DNA of 64,000 bases. Source: JBNLAN01 sp050302175. GTDB taxonomy: Bacteria; Pseudomonadota; Zetaproteobacteria; Mariprofundales; Mariprofundaceae. This document shows positions 17,104-25,099 of this stretch, piece by piece (within the stretch, counting starts at the first letter, position 1; each line of letters opens with the position of its first letter). The DNA is taken from assembly GCA_050302175.1 (NCBI GenBank), contig JBNLAN010000014.1, forward strand, positions 1 to 64,000, given 5' to 3'. Made by a program: the position numbers and the translations under genes. A model generated the notes under the pieces. It saw only the letters and a list, made by a program, of their open reading frames with translations. It made no database searches and had not been told where the DNA came from.

Positions 17104-18188
17104 CAAAACGCACTCTTCTCTTCCTGAGTTTTTTACTGATCTCTACTTCTGCCCAGGCAATCGATTTCGGCTGGCTGACGAACAGCAAATCCGATAAGCC
17201 TGCGGCTCCGGCTGATGCTGCCAAACTGCTGACTCTGGAGCCCGGTGAAAACGAGCAATCGCCAAAAGTCTCGCCCGATGGCAGGCACCTGATCGTCATC
17301 GCCAGCAAAGATTCGCAGACCCGGATTTCGCGCCGCGCCATCGAAAATGGCGATCCGGTCAACACCATCACCGAGGATGTCGATGCCGTAAACTCTGCAA
17401 ATTGGGAAGCGGGCGGGCAGGTCACTTTCCTTTCCGACCGGGCTGGCGGTCTCGGCCTTTGGCAAAAGGCTGCCGATGGTAAGGGCGTGCTTCGCCGCGC
17501 GGTGGAACTCAACGGCACCGTTGCCGAGCCCACACTGCTGGCCGACGGCTCCATGGTCGCGGTTCGCCTGATTCCGGATGGCAACAAACAGGTGCAACAA
17601 CGTAACCAGCGCGAAAATTTCGACAACTGGACACATCCCGGCTTCCAGACGCATATCGTGCGCATTCTGTCCAATGGCTCGGAGCAGGCGCTCAGCCTCG
17701 GGGTCAATCCCGCCATCTCTCCGGACGGCAGCTGGATTGCATTCTCGGTTGCTGCAGGCCGCAGCTACCACCTGTTTTTGATGAAGAGCGACGGCTCGGA
17801 GCTAACGCAGCTGACCGATTCGCGCAGTGTGGATGTGCAGCCGGCCTGGAGTGCGGACGGAAAGTGGATCGTCTTTACCTCCAACCGGGCCGAGCCGGAT
17901 TTGCGCTCTCCAGGCAAAAGTAACTGGGATATCTGGGCCATCTCCCGCGATGGCCGCACACTCAATCGCCTGACCAAAGACTCGGGCCGCGATGGCGCCC
18001 CTTCAGTGAGCAAAAATGGCACGGTCTACTTTCATTCCGACCGTGATGTCAGCAAGCTGGATGCCCTTGATCACCAAGTGAAGGGAAACACCCGCGGTTT
18101 CCATATCTGGAGCGTAAAGCTCTTTGCAGAACAGGCCGCGGATTCGCCCAAGGCTGCACCAAAAGAGACAACTTCGCCGGCCAAATAG
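17100..18188 (+). CDS. Second exported TolB-like beta-propeller protein
   Basis: 362 residues from the ATG at 17100, overlapping the previous gene (ATGA). A signal peptide (TLLFLSFLLISTSAQA) is followed by propeller repeats: SPKVSPDGRHLIVIASKD, NPAISPDGSWIAFSVAAGR, VQPAWSADGKWIVFTSNR and GAPSVSKNGTVYFHSDRD. Repeat spacing and order match the upstream protein, so the two are probably ancient paralogues working as a pair in the periplasm. The C-terminal tail (about 340-362) is Ala/Pro/Lys-rich and likely disordered. Confidence 0.8.
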   Translation: MTKRTLLFLSFLLISTSAQAIDFGWLTNSKSDKPAAPADAAKLLTLEPGENEQSPKVSPDGRHLIVIASKDSQTRISRRAIENGDPVNTITEDVDAVNSANWEAGGQVTFLSDRAGGLGLWQKAADGKGVLRRAVELNGTVAEPTLLADGSMVAVRLIPDGNKQVQQRNQRENFDNWTHPGFQTHIVRILSNGSEQALSLGVNPAISPDGSWIAFSVAAGRSYHLFLMKSDGSELTQLTDSRSVDVQPAWSADGKWIVFTSNRAEPDLRSPGKSNWDIWAISRDGRTLNRLTKDSGRDGAPSVSKNGTVYFHSDRDVSKLDALDHQVKGNTRGFHIWSVKLFAEQAADSPKAAPKETTSPAK

Positions 18189-18194
18189 AAACTG

Positions 18195-18218
18195 GAAGGG
18201 CCGCTTTTGCGGCCCTTC
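18195..18218. terminator. Bidirectional hairpin between convergent genes
   Basis: A perfect 10-bp stem GAAGGGCCGC / GCGGCCCTTC with a TTTT loop lies between the stop of the second TolB-like gene and the stop of the sensor kinase on the other strand. There is no good T-run on either side, so the efficiency is uncertain. Confidence 0.6.
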
Positions 18219-18228
18219 TGATACTCCC

Positions 18229-19731
18229 TTAGCTGCGCATCACCGTATTCAGGCGTTCAGACAGCTCCGGATCTTTCCCCGCCAAAGGCAAAGAAACAAT
18301 GAATTGGGTTCCGCCCCCCTCTTCACTCTCAACCGATATCTCGCCGCCATGCGCCAGCACAATGCGTTTGCAAATCGCCAGCCCCAGACCCGAGCCCCCT
18401 TCCGAGCGGGCGCGCCCATCATCAGCCCGGTAGAAACGGGAAAACAGGTGATCAAGATGATGCGATGCGATCCCCGGCCCCTCATCACGCACAGAGATAA
18501 TCGCCCTCTCATTTTCGGCATGCGCACTCAGGTGTACCGTGGTCGCCTCCCGCGCATATTTATAGGCATTGTTCAGCAGATTGAATATCACACGCTCAAG
18601 CTTGGCGGCATCACCGCTCACAAACAGATCATCAACGATATCCATTTCCAGCGTCATCTGACGGCTGGCGAACAGGGTTAAATGCTGCTGCCCTACCTCT
18701 TGCAGCAAGAGCGATAAATCCACCTCCCCCTGTTCAAGTTCCAGCTGCCCGGCATCGGCACGAGCCAGCATCAGGAGGTCATCCACGATCCGGCGCATGC
18801 GCTCAATCATATCGAGCTGATCATGCAGCACCTTATGGTACTCCTCAGGCGAACGCGGCTGGCGCAGCGCAACTTCGATTTCGCCTTTCAGAACCGTCAA
18901 CGGTAATCGCAACTCGTGCGAGGCATCGGCAGTGAATCGTTTTTGCGACTGAAAACTTGCCTCAAGATCGCCAAACATTTTATTGAGCGAACGAATCAAC
19001 TCGCGAATCTCGCGATCCTGTGAAAATGAGGTCAGCCGCCGCGACAAGTCACCTGCCGCCACCCCGCGGGCGGTACTGGTAATCTCCTGAATCGGCCGCA
19101 TGGCACGCTTGGCCATCACATACCCTGCCCAGGCACTGATCACGATGGATATCAGCCCCAGAATAAAGCCGAGCGAATAGAGCAGCTTGAATACTGCCTG
19201 CGTATCGCTGGTGCTACGCCCCAGCAGCAGTGCGGCAACAACTCGATCTGTCCGCTTTATCGGCATTGCCACCACACGAATATTATCTTTCCGCAGCAAT
19301 GAACGCGTGGAAACAAACACCATGACATTTCCCTTCATGGCTTGCCCCAGCGCCCGGCTGATTTCATCTCCCCCCGCCCCAATCAGGGAGTCGTCGGTGG
19401 CAAACAGTACCTGGCCATTCGACGCGACCAGTTGCACCGTGCCCATAAAGTGGTTGGAAAAGCTGCTCAGGTGCTCGTTCCAGTAATAGAAAGGCGAACG
19501 TTGCAATTCACCCACAACGCCCTGCGCCTGCTCGGCCAGCTTCTCATCGATATCGCTGTAGGCCTGCCGGGTAAGCAACACATACAAAAGCGAGCCCGCC
19601 ACCAGCAGAATACTCAGCTCCACCACGATATAGAGCATGGCCAGACGGCCCCGGAAAGTCGTGAACATGGTCAGGCGGAAGCGCTTGGCAGCCCCGGGCA
19701 CCCCGGACCCGAATGGCCGGGATGGCTTCAC
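18229..19731 (-). CDS. Sensor histidine kinase of an OmpR-type two-component system
   Basis: 500 residues, start GTG at 19731 overlapping the regulator stop. Order: cytoplasmic start, membrane span (about 31-53), periplasmic domain (about 55-175), second span (about 182-208), HAMP domain, H-box with the phospho-accepting His in DASHELRLPLTVLKGE, then the HATPase domain with N-box FNLLNNAYKYA, G1 DEGPGI, F-box and G2 GGSGLGLAICKRI. The layout resembles CusS-like and other heavy-metal sensor kinases, but the periplasmic domain has no obvious metal motif, so the signal is unknown. Confidence 0.93.
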   Translation of the reverse strand: MKPSRPFGSGVPGAAKRFRLTMFTTFRGRLAMLYIVVELSILLVAGSLLYVLLTRQAYSDIDEKLAEQAQGVVGELQRSPFYYWNEHLSSFSNHFMGTVQLVASNGQVLFATDDSLIGAGGDEISRALGQAMKGNVMVFVSTRSLLRKDNIRVVAMPIKRTDRVVAALLLGRSTSDTQAVFKLLYSLGFILGLISIVISAWAGYVMAKRAMRPIQEITSTARGVAAGDLSRRLTSFSQDREIRELIRSLNKMFGDLEASFQSQKRFTADASHELRLPLTVLKGEIEVALRQPRSPEEYHKVLHDQLDMIERMRRIVDDLLMLARADAGQLELEQGEVDLSLLLQEVGQQHLTLFASRQMTLEMDIVDDLFVSGDAAKLERVIFNLLNNAYKYAREATTVHLSAHAENERAIISVRDEGPGIASHHLDHLFSRFYRADDGRARSEGGSGLGLAICKRIVLAHGGEISVESEEGGGTQFIVSLPLAGKDPELSERLNTVMRS

Positions 19732-20411
19732 GCGGGCGGAGCGTCGTCCGTCAGGATATATCCCTGTCCGCGAACGGTATGCAACAGCGCCGGCTCAAAC
19801 CCTTTATCAATCTTCGAGCGTAAATGGCTGACATACACATCAATCACATTGCTCTCGGGATCAAAATTCATATCCCAGACATGCTCGCCAATCAGAGTGC
19901 GAGACAGCACCTTGCCCGGGTTACGCAACAGATATTCAAGCAAGGCATACTCCTTGGTGGTCAGGCGGATGCGTTTGGTGCCGCGAGTCACTTTGCGACT
20001 AATCGGATCAAGCTCAAGGTCGGCCATTTTCAAGGTCGGGGTTTTCACCTCCGAACGGCGGCGCAGCAGTGCACGCACGCGTGCCAACAGCTCTTCGAAG
20101 GCAAAGGGCTTCGGCAGATAGTCATCGGCACCGGCATCGAGGCCGCGCACCTTGTCTTCAATGGAGTCTCGCGCCGTCAGCATCAGCACAGGTGTTGCCA
20201 CGCCACGGTCACGCAGTTCGCGGCAGACAATAATGCCGTTTTTCTTCGGCAGCATCACATCGAGAATTATCAGATCGTAATCGTTCACTTCGGCAAGAAA
20301 CCCGCCGTCTTCGCCATCGTAAGAGACATCAACCGCATGCCCCTCCTCTTTCAGTCCTTTCTGAACGAACTGGGCAACGCGCTCTTCATCTTCAACAACG
20401 AGAATTTTCAT
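19728..20411 (-). CDS. OmpR family response regulator
   Basis: 227 residues from the ATG at 20411 (MKILVVEDEERVAQFVQKG). The receiver domain has the acidic pair, the phosphorylation site Asp in LIILDVMLPKKNG, the Thr in LMLTARDS and the Lys in DYLPKPFAF. The C-terminal winged helix is of the OmpR type (LTTKEYALLEYLLRNPGKVLSR, then VIDVYVSHLRSKID). Sequence layout is close to CusR/CopR metal regulators. It is transcribed first, with the kinase gene overlapping by 4 bases. Confidence 0.94.
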   Translation of the reverse strand: MKILVVEDEERVAQFVQKGLKEEGHAVDVSYDGEDGGFLAEVNDYDLIILDVMLPKKNGIIVCRELRDRGVATPVLMLTARDSIEDKVRGLDAGADDYLPKPFAFEELLARVRALLRRRSEVKTPTLKMADLELDPISRKVTRGTKRIRLTTKEYALLEYLLRNPGKVLSRTLIGEHVWDMNFDPESNVIDVYVSHLRSKIDKGFEPALLHTVRGQGYILTDDAPPA

Positions 20412-20496
20412 GTGCACAGTTTGCAGACGAAATTCCCGGAAGTGAAGGCTTTCCTTTTCAATTGCCAAGCCCCGGACCGCAACCTAGCGTCAACGC

Positions 20497-20919
20497 ATGC
20501 TACGCTTGCTTCTGGTTTTCACCCTCTTTGGCCTCTCCGCCTGCCAGTATACCGGAGAGCTTCGCGCATTCACGACCGATGGCTGCAGCGCCTTTCCCGA
20601 TGGCCCTCCGAGTGAGCCAGACAAGTGGCGCAGCTGTTGCTTGGCACATGACAAGGCCTACTGGCTGGGTGGCACCTGTGAAGAGCGGGAAAAGGCCGAT
20701 ACGGATCTGCGCACTTGTATTGCCAAGGTGCAAAACGAAGAGCTCGCTGCCGTAATGTGGGCAGGAGTGCGGGCCGGAGGATCACCTTATCTGCCAACGC
20801 CGTTTCGATGGTCTTATGGCTGGCCCTATACGCGCGGCTATCGTGAGGTGACGCCGGAAGAGCACAAGCTCGCTGAAAAATTACTCAAAGAAGCCGAAGA
20901 GACCGAAGCCTCTAATTAA
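20497..20919 (+). CDS. Lipoprotein with phospholipase A2-like CCxxHD motif
   Basis: 140 residues. A signal peptide ending in the lipobox LSAC (Cys 16) points to a lipid-anchored envelope protein. The mature part contains DGCSAFPDG and then SCCLAHDKAYW, which matches the CCxxHD catalytic His-Asp pattern of phospholipase A2 folds, followed by two further Cys that could form disulfides. This supports a PLA2-like fold, but the calcium loop is not clearly visible and activity is inference. The C-terminus overlaps the convergent yqaA-like gene by 8 bases. Confidence 0.6.
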   Translation: MLRLLLVFTLFGLSACQYTGELRAFTTDGCSAFPDGPPSEPDKWRSCCLAHDKAYWLGGTCEEREKADTDLRTCIAKVQNEELAAVMWAGVRAGGSPYLPTPFRWSYGWPYTRGYREVTPEEHKLAEKLLKEAEETEASN

Positions 20920-21322
20920 ACATTGCAGCCAGAAAGGCATAGCGCCCGAGCTTGCCGATCGTCACCAGCAAAAGGAAAACCGGCACCCCGCAGCGCAACA
21001 ACCCGGCAACCAGACAGAGCGGATCGCCAAACACAGGGAACCAGGCCAGCAACAACGATGGTCTGCCGTATTTCCCAAACCAGCTTTCTGCCCGCGCCAC
21101 ACTCTCTTCTGACATACGCAACCACTTTCGATGCACCGCTTCGTTGCCCAGCCGACCCATGCCATAGGTAATAAAGCTTCCGAGCACATTGCCAACGGTT
21201 GCAATGAAAACGAGCAATACCGGATCACCGCCCTGCTGAAGTTCGTAAAGCAGCAGGGCTTCCGAACTGCCGGGAAGCAGAGTTGAAGAAGCCAGTGCGG
21301 AAAAAAACAGCGCCCAATTCAT
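20912..21322 (-). CDS. YqaA family (DedA/VTT-type) membrane protein
   Basis: 136 residues with three or four hydrophobic segments. The motifs FFSALASSTLLPGSSEALL, VATVGNVLGSFITYGMGR-type sequence (here IATVGNVLGSFITYGMGRLG) and a Gly/Pro-rich FPVFGDPLCLVAGLLR are those of YqaA, a short relative of the DedA superfamily implicated in lipid handling across membranes. It is flanked by a divergent MGMT-like gene that starts 24 bases away. Confidence 0.85.
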   Translation of the reverse strand: MNWALFFSALASSTLLPGSSEALLLYELQQGGDPVLLVFIATVGNVLGSFITYGMGRLGNEAVHRKWLRMSEESVARAESWFGKYGRPSLLLAWFPVFGDPLCLVAGLLRCGVPVFLLLVTIGKLGRYAFLAAMFN

Positions 21323-21345
21323 GCGTAGATGATAAGCTGAAGCCT

Positions 21346-21783
21346 ATGAATGGCGAGATTTTCATCTACCGCTCCCCACTCGGCGCGATTCACTATGAAC
21401 TGTGCGATGGCGTCTGCTCGCAGCTCTGGCTCGGCACCGGGCCGGCAGCGACCACTTCCGGCGACACACTGGTATCGCGCTGGCTGGATAGCTATTGCAG
21501 CGGAACCACTCTTCCGCTGCCACCGCTTGCGGCTCCTCGTACACCTTTCCAGAGGCGTATGCGCGCTGCACTTGCAGATATAAGCATCGGACAAACCATC
21601 ACTTACGGCGAACTGGCGAAACGACTTTGCACCTCTCCACGTGCTCTGGGTCAGGCACTCGGCGCCAATCCGCTACCGCTCCTGATCCCCTGCCACCGCG
21701 TTATTGCTGCGAACGGCCTTGGCGGCTTCTCCGGCGGCGAAGGCTGGAAAGAGAAGCTACTCGAATTTGAAGGGGCTATTTAA
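21346..21783 (+). CDS. Methylated-DNA--protein-cysteine methyltransferase (short MGMT/Ogt type)
   Basis: 145 residues from the ATG at 21346. The DNA-binding and active-site domain is intact: TPFQRRMRAALADISIGQTITYGELAK, the helix region RALGQALGANPLPLLI, and the acceptor cysteine in PCHRVIAANGLGGFSGG. It removes O6-alkylguanine by a suicide reaction. The N-terminal domain is short compared with Ogt (about 170 residues), which is usual for compact forms. A longer open frame starting at 21283 would overlap the divergent yqaA-like gene and is less likely. Confidence 0.9.
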   Translation: MNGEIFIYRSPLGAIHYELCDGVCSQLWLGTGPAATTSGDTLVSRWLDSYCSGTTLPLPPLAAPRTPFQRRMRAALADISIGQTITYGELAKRLCTSPRALGQALGANPLPLLIPCHRVIAANGLGGFSGGEGWKEKLLEFEGAI

Positions 21784-22489
21784 CCGGGAAATCCCTGAAC
21801 GGCACTTCGATGATGCCGCTGACATTGATCTGAATCCGGCTCTCACCGCCTGCCAACGATGGCGCAACGCGGCTTTTACTTACCGCGAAGCTATCCTCCA
21901 TCATGGCCACCCTGCGCATTGGAGCAGGGCCTCCGCCGGAATGGGTCTGCATATCGATAATGCGAAACGATTTGGCAGAAAGCCCCTCGGCAATATTTCC
22001 CGCCTTGGCCCGGAAGCTCCGAATCGCTTCCGTACGCAACCGATCCTCGATCTGCTTGCGCAGCTTGTCGCTGACCTGGAATTGCAGCCCGTTCAACTTA
22101 ACGCCTGCCGCCTCGATATCGGCCATCCAGCCCGGTACGGCATCGATATCCTGCGTCTTGATCTGGCCGGATTGAACCAGCTGCCAGCTCTTGGTGGTGA
22201 AGACACCCGAATCCCAGACCGGATTCAGCGAGCGATTGGTGGTTTCGTGTTTCACCTTCTCCTTCTTCAAACGGGCAGTGACTTTCGCGGCAATGCCATC
22301 GACCTTCTTCCGAAGCTGATCGGCATTGTTCCCCTTCGCTTCGATGCGGTAGGAGACCACCACCTCGTCGTTAACGACCTCCTCACTCGCCTCGGCGGAG
22401 AGCGATACCCGCGTGCCTTCCGGTTTGTAATCCTCGGCATAGGCCGGAGTCATAAAAAATAGTGTGGAGAGAATCAGTAGATATTTCAT
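21776..22489 (-). CDS. SIMPL domain (DUF541) periplasmic protein
   Basis: 237 residues with a signal peptide (YLLILSTLFFMTPAYA). The mature protein has the DUF541/SIMPL arrangement: GTRVSLSAEASEEVVNDEVV at the start, a central helix with DQLRKKVDGIAAKV, and a C-terminal strand IQINVSGIIEVPF. E. coli YggE is the best-known member and is linked to oxidative stress tolerance; the mechanism is not known. It converges on the MGMT gene, overlapping by 8 bases. Confidence 0.85.
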   Translation of the reverse strand: MKYLLILSTLFFMTPAYAEDYKPEGTRVSLSAEASEEVVNDEVVVSYRIEAKGNNADQLRKKVDGIAAKVTARLKKEKVKHETTNRSLNPVWDSGVFTTKSWQLVQSGQIKTQDIDAVPGWMADIEAAGVKLNGLQFQVSDKLRKQIEDRLRTEAIRSFRAKAGNIAEGLSAKSFRIIDMQTHSGGGPAPMRRVAMMEDSFAVSKSRVAPSLAGGESRIQINVSGIIEVPFRDFPVK

Positions 22490-22596
22490 AAACGCTAATA
22501 TGGTTCAGCCATCTCCAACCCGCAAGCCAGTTATTTGACGGACAAACCATTCCGACCAACAATAGGAGGGCAAAAGGACATTTGGGAGAAAATAAA

Positions 22597-22638
22597 ATGA
22601 AAAGTTATGTGCATATGTTTTTAAGCTCCGCATTATGA
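22597..22638 (+). CDS. 13-codon leader ORF coupled to the FRG gene
   Basis: An ATG at 22597 preceded at a spacing of eight bases by GGGAG opens a 13-codon ORF (MKSYVHMFLSSAL) whose TGA stop overlaps the ATG of the next gene (ATGA at 22635-22638). The next gene has no ribosome binding site of its own inside the leader, so its translation probably depends on the leader. Confidence 0.5.
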   Translation: MKSYVHMFLSSAL

Positions 22639-23456
22639 AAACATATAACGTAAATTCTTGGGACGAAGTAAAAGAAGCTTTTAAGAAGATAGAGCACGAA
22701 ATTGATCTACTTCAGGGAGAAAAAAACTTTCTATTTACAAAGCCGTCTTTTTTATATCGTGGCCAAGGGAATTCTGAATGGGACCTAGATACAACTTTGG
22801 AGCGAGTTATAAAACAACCTGTCCCAGTTACTGAGTATTACCGTCATATCTTAAAAACAAGGCCCCAGGTTGAAGCTTTCAGCAATACAAAATGGGAACT
22901 TATAGACTTGGGGGAATACACCAAATGGGCAGAGTCACGGTCTGATTTAGCTTGGCCTGACTATCCAGGGTATGAGTATATGATTTATTTACGACATCAT
23001 GGCTTCCCTTCTCCTCTACTCGATTGGTCTAGATCGCCATACGTTGCTGCTTTCTTTGCATATACAAACATTCCTGATGAAAGCGAAAATGTGGCTATAT
23101 ATTGTTACTCAGAAACATTAGGCAGCGGAAAAACATGGAGTAGTGAAAATCCAGTTATTACTGTTCGAGGACCGTACGCCCGAAGCCACAAACGTCATTT
23201 TCTCCAACAATGCGAATACACTGTATGTTCAAAGCTTGGCAACCAAGGACTCCAATATACAAATCACGAAGAAGTGATTCGTTTAGAGAATGAAACGCAG
23301 GACCTTTTTTGGAAAATTATTGTTCCTCGCACCACAGCTCCCAGTGCGCTCAAAGACCTAGATTCTATGAACGTTAACGCTCTTTCTCTCATGGGAACCG
23401 AAGATGCGCTAATACAAACCTTGGCAACAAGGGAGTACGTTATAAACAACACGTAG
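22635..23456 (+). CDS. FRG domain-containing protein
   Basis: 273 residues, soluble. The FRG signature is clear: SFLYRGQGNSEWDLDTTLER (about 38-57) and, about 70 residues later, LRHHGFPSPLLDWSRSPYVA followed by AFFAYTN. The domain is named after the conserved Phe-Arg-Gly; its biochemical role is not established, and many members sit in mobile or defence-rich regions. The gene is much more AT-rich than its neighbours and is bracketed by non-coding AT-rich DNA, suggesting horizontal transfer. No recognisable partner gene adjoins it; the SIMPL gene upstream is on the other strand and the GNAT gene downstream has its own promoter. Confidence 0.85.
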   Translation: MKTYNVNSWDEVKEAFKKIEHEIDLLQGEKNFLFTKPSFLYRGQGNSEWDLDTTLERVIKQPVPVTEYYRHILKTRPQVEAFSNTKWELIDLGEYTKWAESRSDLAWPDYPGYEYMIYLRHHGFPSPLLDWSRSPYVAAFFAYTNIPDESENVAIYCYSETLGSGKTWSSENPVITVRGPYARSHKRHFLQQCEYTVCSKLGNQGLQYTNHEEVIRLENETQDLFWKIIVPRTTAPSALKDLDSMNVNALSLMGTEDALIQTLATREYVINNT

Positions 23457-23464
23457 TGCAGATT

Positions 23465-23494
23465 TGCGTCCTTTTTGCATTGGCTCTGTCTATA
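23465..23494 (+). promoter_or_regulatory. ECF-type promoter before the GNAT gene
   Basis: TGCGTCC (23465-23471) and GTCTATA (23488-23494) are separated by 16 bases. The same pair with the same spacing occurs at 23999-24028 before arsM, with 14 identical bases (TTTGCGTCCTTTTT) over the first element. It does not look like a sigma-70 promoter; the GTC-type second element is typical of ECF sigma targets. Confidence 0.6.
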
Positions 23495-23515
23495 TAGAGT
23501 TAACGGAGCGACACG

Positions 23516-23980
23516 ATGATGAAAATAGAGATCACTGAGATATCACCTTGCTACGACAATGTTCGGGAGCTGTTCCGGCTCCTTGATACGCACAACATGT
23601 CCCACCACCCGCCGGAGGTGTGCCACCTGACCCAGCCGGAAGAGCTGCAAGAAGTCCGCTCAATCCTGCTCGGAATCTTCTGTGACGGTGAGCTGTGCGG
23701 CATGGGGGCGTTGAAATTCTTCGACGACTACGCCGAGGTGACCCGCATGTTTGTCAAAGAGGCGTACAGGGGGAATGGACTCGCCGGAAAGCTGCTGGAT
23801 GAGCTTGCCAAGGTCGCTTTGACCAATGGCCTGACAGTGCTCAGGCTCGAAACCAGCGAGAAGTTCAGGAGCGCCGTCCGCCTCTACCAGAACTACGGCT
23901 TCCACTTCTGCGAGCCGTTCGGGGAGTATGTGAACAAGCCCCTCAACACCTACATGGAAAAGCAGATCGAAGGCTCCTGA
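23516..23980 (+). CDS. GNAT family N-acetyltransferase
   Basis: 154 residues. The acetyl-CoA loop is VKEAYRGNGLAGKLLDEL (about 82-99), preceded by the strand pair GMGALKFFDDYAEVTRMFV and followed by LRLETSEKFRSAVRLYQNYGF, the usual GNAT motif A/B pattern; the end PLNTYMEKQI is like YjgM-type members. Substrate unknown. Start is the ATG at 23516 with ACGGAG seven bases ahead. The shared ECF-type promoter links it to arsM; some GNAT enzymes in arsenic clusters acetylate arsenic-containing antibiotics, but this one is not close enough to ArsN for me to claim that. Confidence 0.88.
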   Translation: MMKIEITEISPCYDNVRELFRLLDTHNMSHHPPEVCHLTQPEELQEVRSILLGIFCDGELCGMGALKFFDDYAEVTRMFVKEAYRGNGLAGKLLDELAKVALTNGLTVLRLETSEKFRSAVRLYQNYGFHFCEPFGEYVNKPLNTYMEKQIEGS

Positions 23981-23998
23981 AGTCTTTGCGATAAATTT

Positions 23999-24028
23999 TG
24001 CGTCCTTTTTACGTGACCTCCGTCTATA
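23999..24028 (+). promoter_or_regulatory. ECF-type promoter before arsM-sigma operon
   Basis: TGCGTCC (23999-24005), a 16-base spacer, and GTCTATA (24022-24028), repeating the arrangement at 23465-23494. Both copies are also followed by TTAACGGAG close to the start codon. The likely transcript runs through arsM into the sigma-factor gene, giving autoregulation. Confidence 0.6.
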
Positions 24029-24070
24029 GAGGTACGGCACAGCAAGTGTCGCTACTTAACGGAGGTTTAT

Positions 24071-25018
24071 GTGAATACTTTATTGATCGAAAAAGAGAAT
24101 CCGGCAGCGGACGGATGCTGCGGCGGGCCTGCGCCTAAAGGGGTATCGGCCTGCTGTGTTCAGGATGCCGAAGCAAAAGCGCGTGGTGAAGAGGGTTGCG
24201 GCTGCAATAAGGCCTCAACCCCTGTAAAGCACGATGAAATCCGTCAGGCCGTGCGTGAGCAGTACAGTCAGGTGGCCGAAAGCGACGGCTGCGGTTGCAG
24301 CACGGCCGACTCCGGCTGCTGCACCTCCACGGTGACCGATCTTAATGCACTATCCGGTGCGCTGGGTTACTCATCATCAGAGACGGGTGCCGTGCCGGAA
24401 GGGGCCAACATGGGGCTTGGCTGCGGAAATCCGCAGGCGATCGCTGCCCTGAAGCCGGGCGAAACGGTAGTCGACCTCGGTAGCGGCGGCGGTTTCGACT
24501 GCTTCCTCGCTGCACGTCAGGTTGGCGATAGCGGTCATGTGATCGGCGTGGACATGACCCCGGCCATGATCTCCAAGGCCCGTGCCAATGCGGAGAAGAG
24601 CGATTACAACAACGTCGAGTTCCGGCTCGGCGAAATCGAATCACTACCCATCGCCGATGCCACGGCCGACGTGATCATCTCCAACTGCGTGATCAACCTG
24701 TCACCGGACAAGCAGAAGGTGTTCAGGGAGTCGTTCCGAATCCTGAAACCGGGTGGACGCCTCGCCATCGCCGACATCGTCGCATCAGCCGAACCGCCCG
24801 AGGAGATTCGCAACGATCTGGCGCTCTTCACCGGCTGCATGGCGGGCGCTTCACTGATCGACGAGATCGAGGCGATGCTGAAGGCGAGCGGCTTCGAGCA
24901 GATCAGGATCGAGCCGAAGGATGAGAGCAAATCGTTCATCCGCGACTGGGCACCGGGCATGCCGATCACGGACTACATCCTCTCCGCCACCATCGAAGCG
25001 GTGAAACCAGCCGCCTGA
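24071..25018 (+). CDS. arsM: Arsenite methyltransferase
   Basis: 315 residues, GTG start at 24071 with GGAGG ahead. It transfers methyl groups from S-adenosylmethionine to As(III). The N-terminal 90 residues are unusually Cys-rich (GCCGG, SACC, GCGCN, GCGCSTADSGCC), then comes GANMGLGCGNPQAIAAL with the conserved arsenic-binding Cys, the SAM site VVDLGSGGGFDCFLAARQVG, a second conserved Cys in ISNCVINL and a third in FTGCMAGA. The three core cysteines expected of ArsM are present. The extra N-terminal cysteines may help capture As(III). No arsR, arsB or arsC lies nearby. Confidence 0.93.
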   Translation: MNTLLIEKENPAADGCCGGPAPKGVSACCVQDAEAKARGEEGCGCNKASTPVKHDEIRQAVREQYSQVAESDGCGCSTADSGCCTSTVTDLNALSGALGYSSSETGAVPEGANMGLGCGNPQAIAALKPGETVVDLGSGGGFDCFLAARQVGDSGHVIGVDMTPAMISKARANAEKSDYNNVEFRLGEIESLPIADATADVIISNCVINLSPDKQKVFRESFRILKPGGRLAIADIVASAEPPEEIRNDLALFTGCMAGASLIDEIEAMLKASGFEQIRIEPKDESKSFIRDWAPGMPITDYILSATIEAVKPAA

Positions 25019-25027
25019 TCACACCAC

Positions 25028-25062
25028 TCACCGGCCCGTGCAGCTTTTGCGCAGGCCGGTGA
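25028..25062 (+). other. Hairpin between arsM and the sigma gene
   Basis: A 9-bp perfect stem TCACCGGCC / GGCCGGTGA encloses a 17-base loop that can itself pair through GCA / TGC. It starts 10 bases after the arsM stop. There is no T-run, so it may be an attenuating or mRNA-stabilising structure instead of a full terminator. Confidence 0.45.
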
Positions 25063-25099
25063 TTCAGGTGTAAACTTTATCTAACGCAAGGAGAAATGA

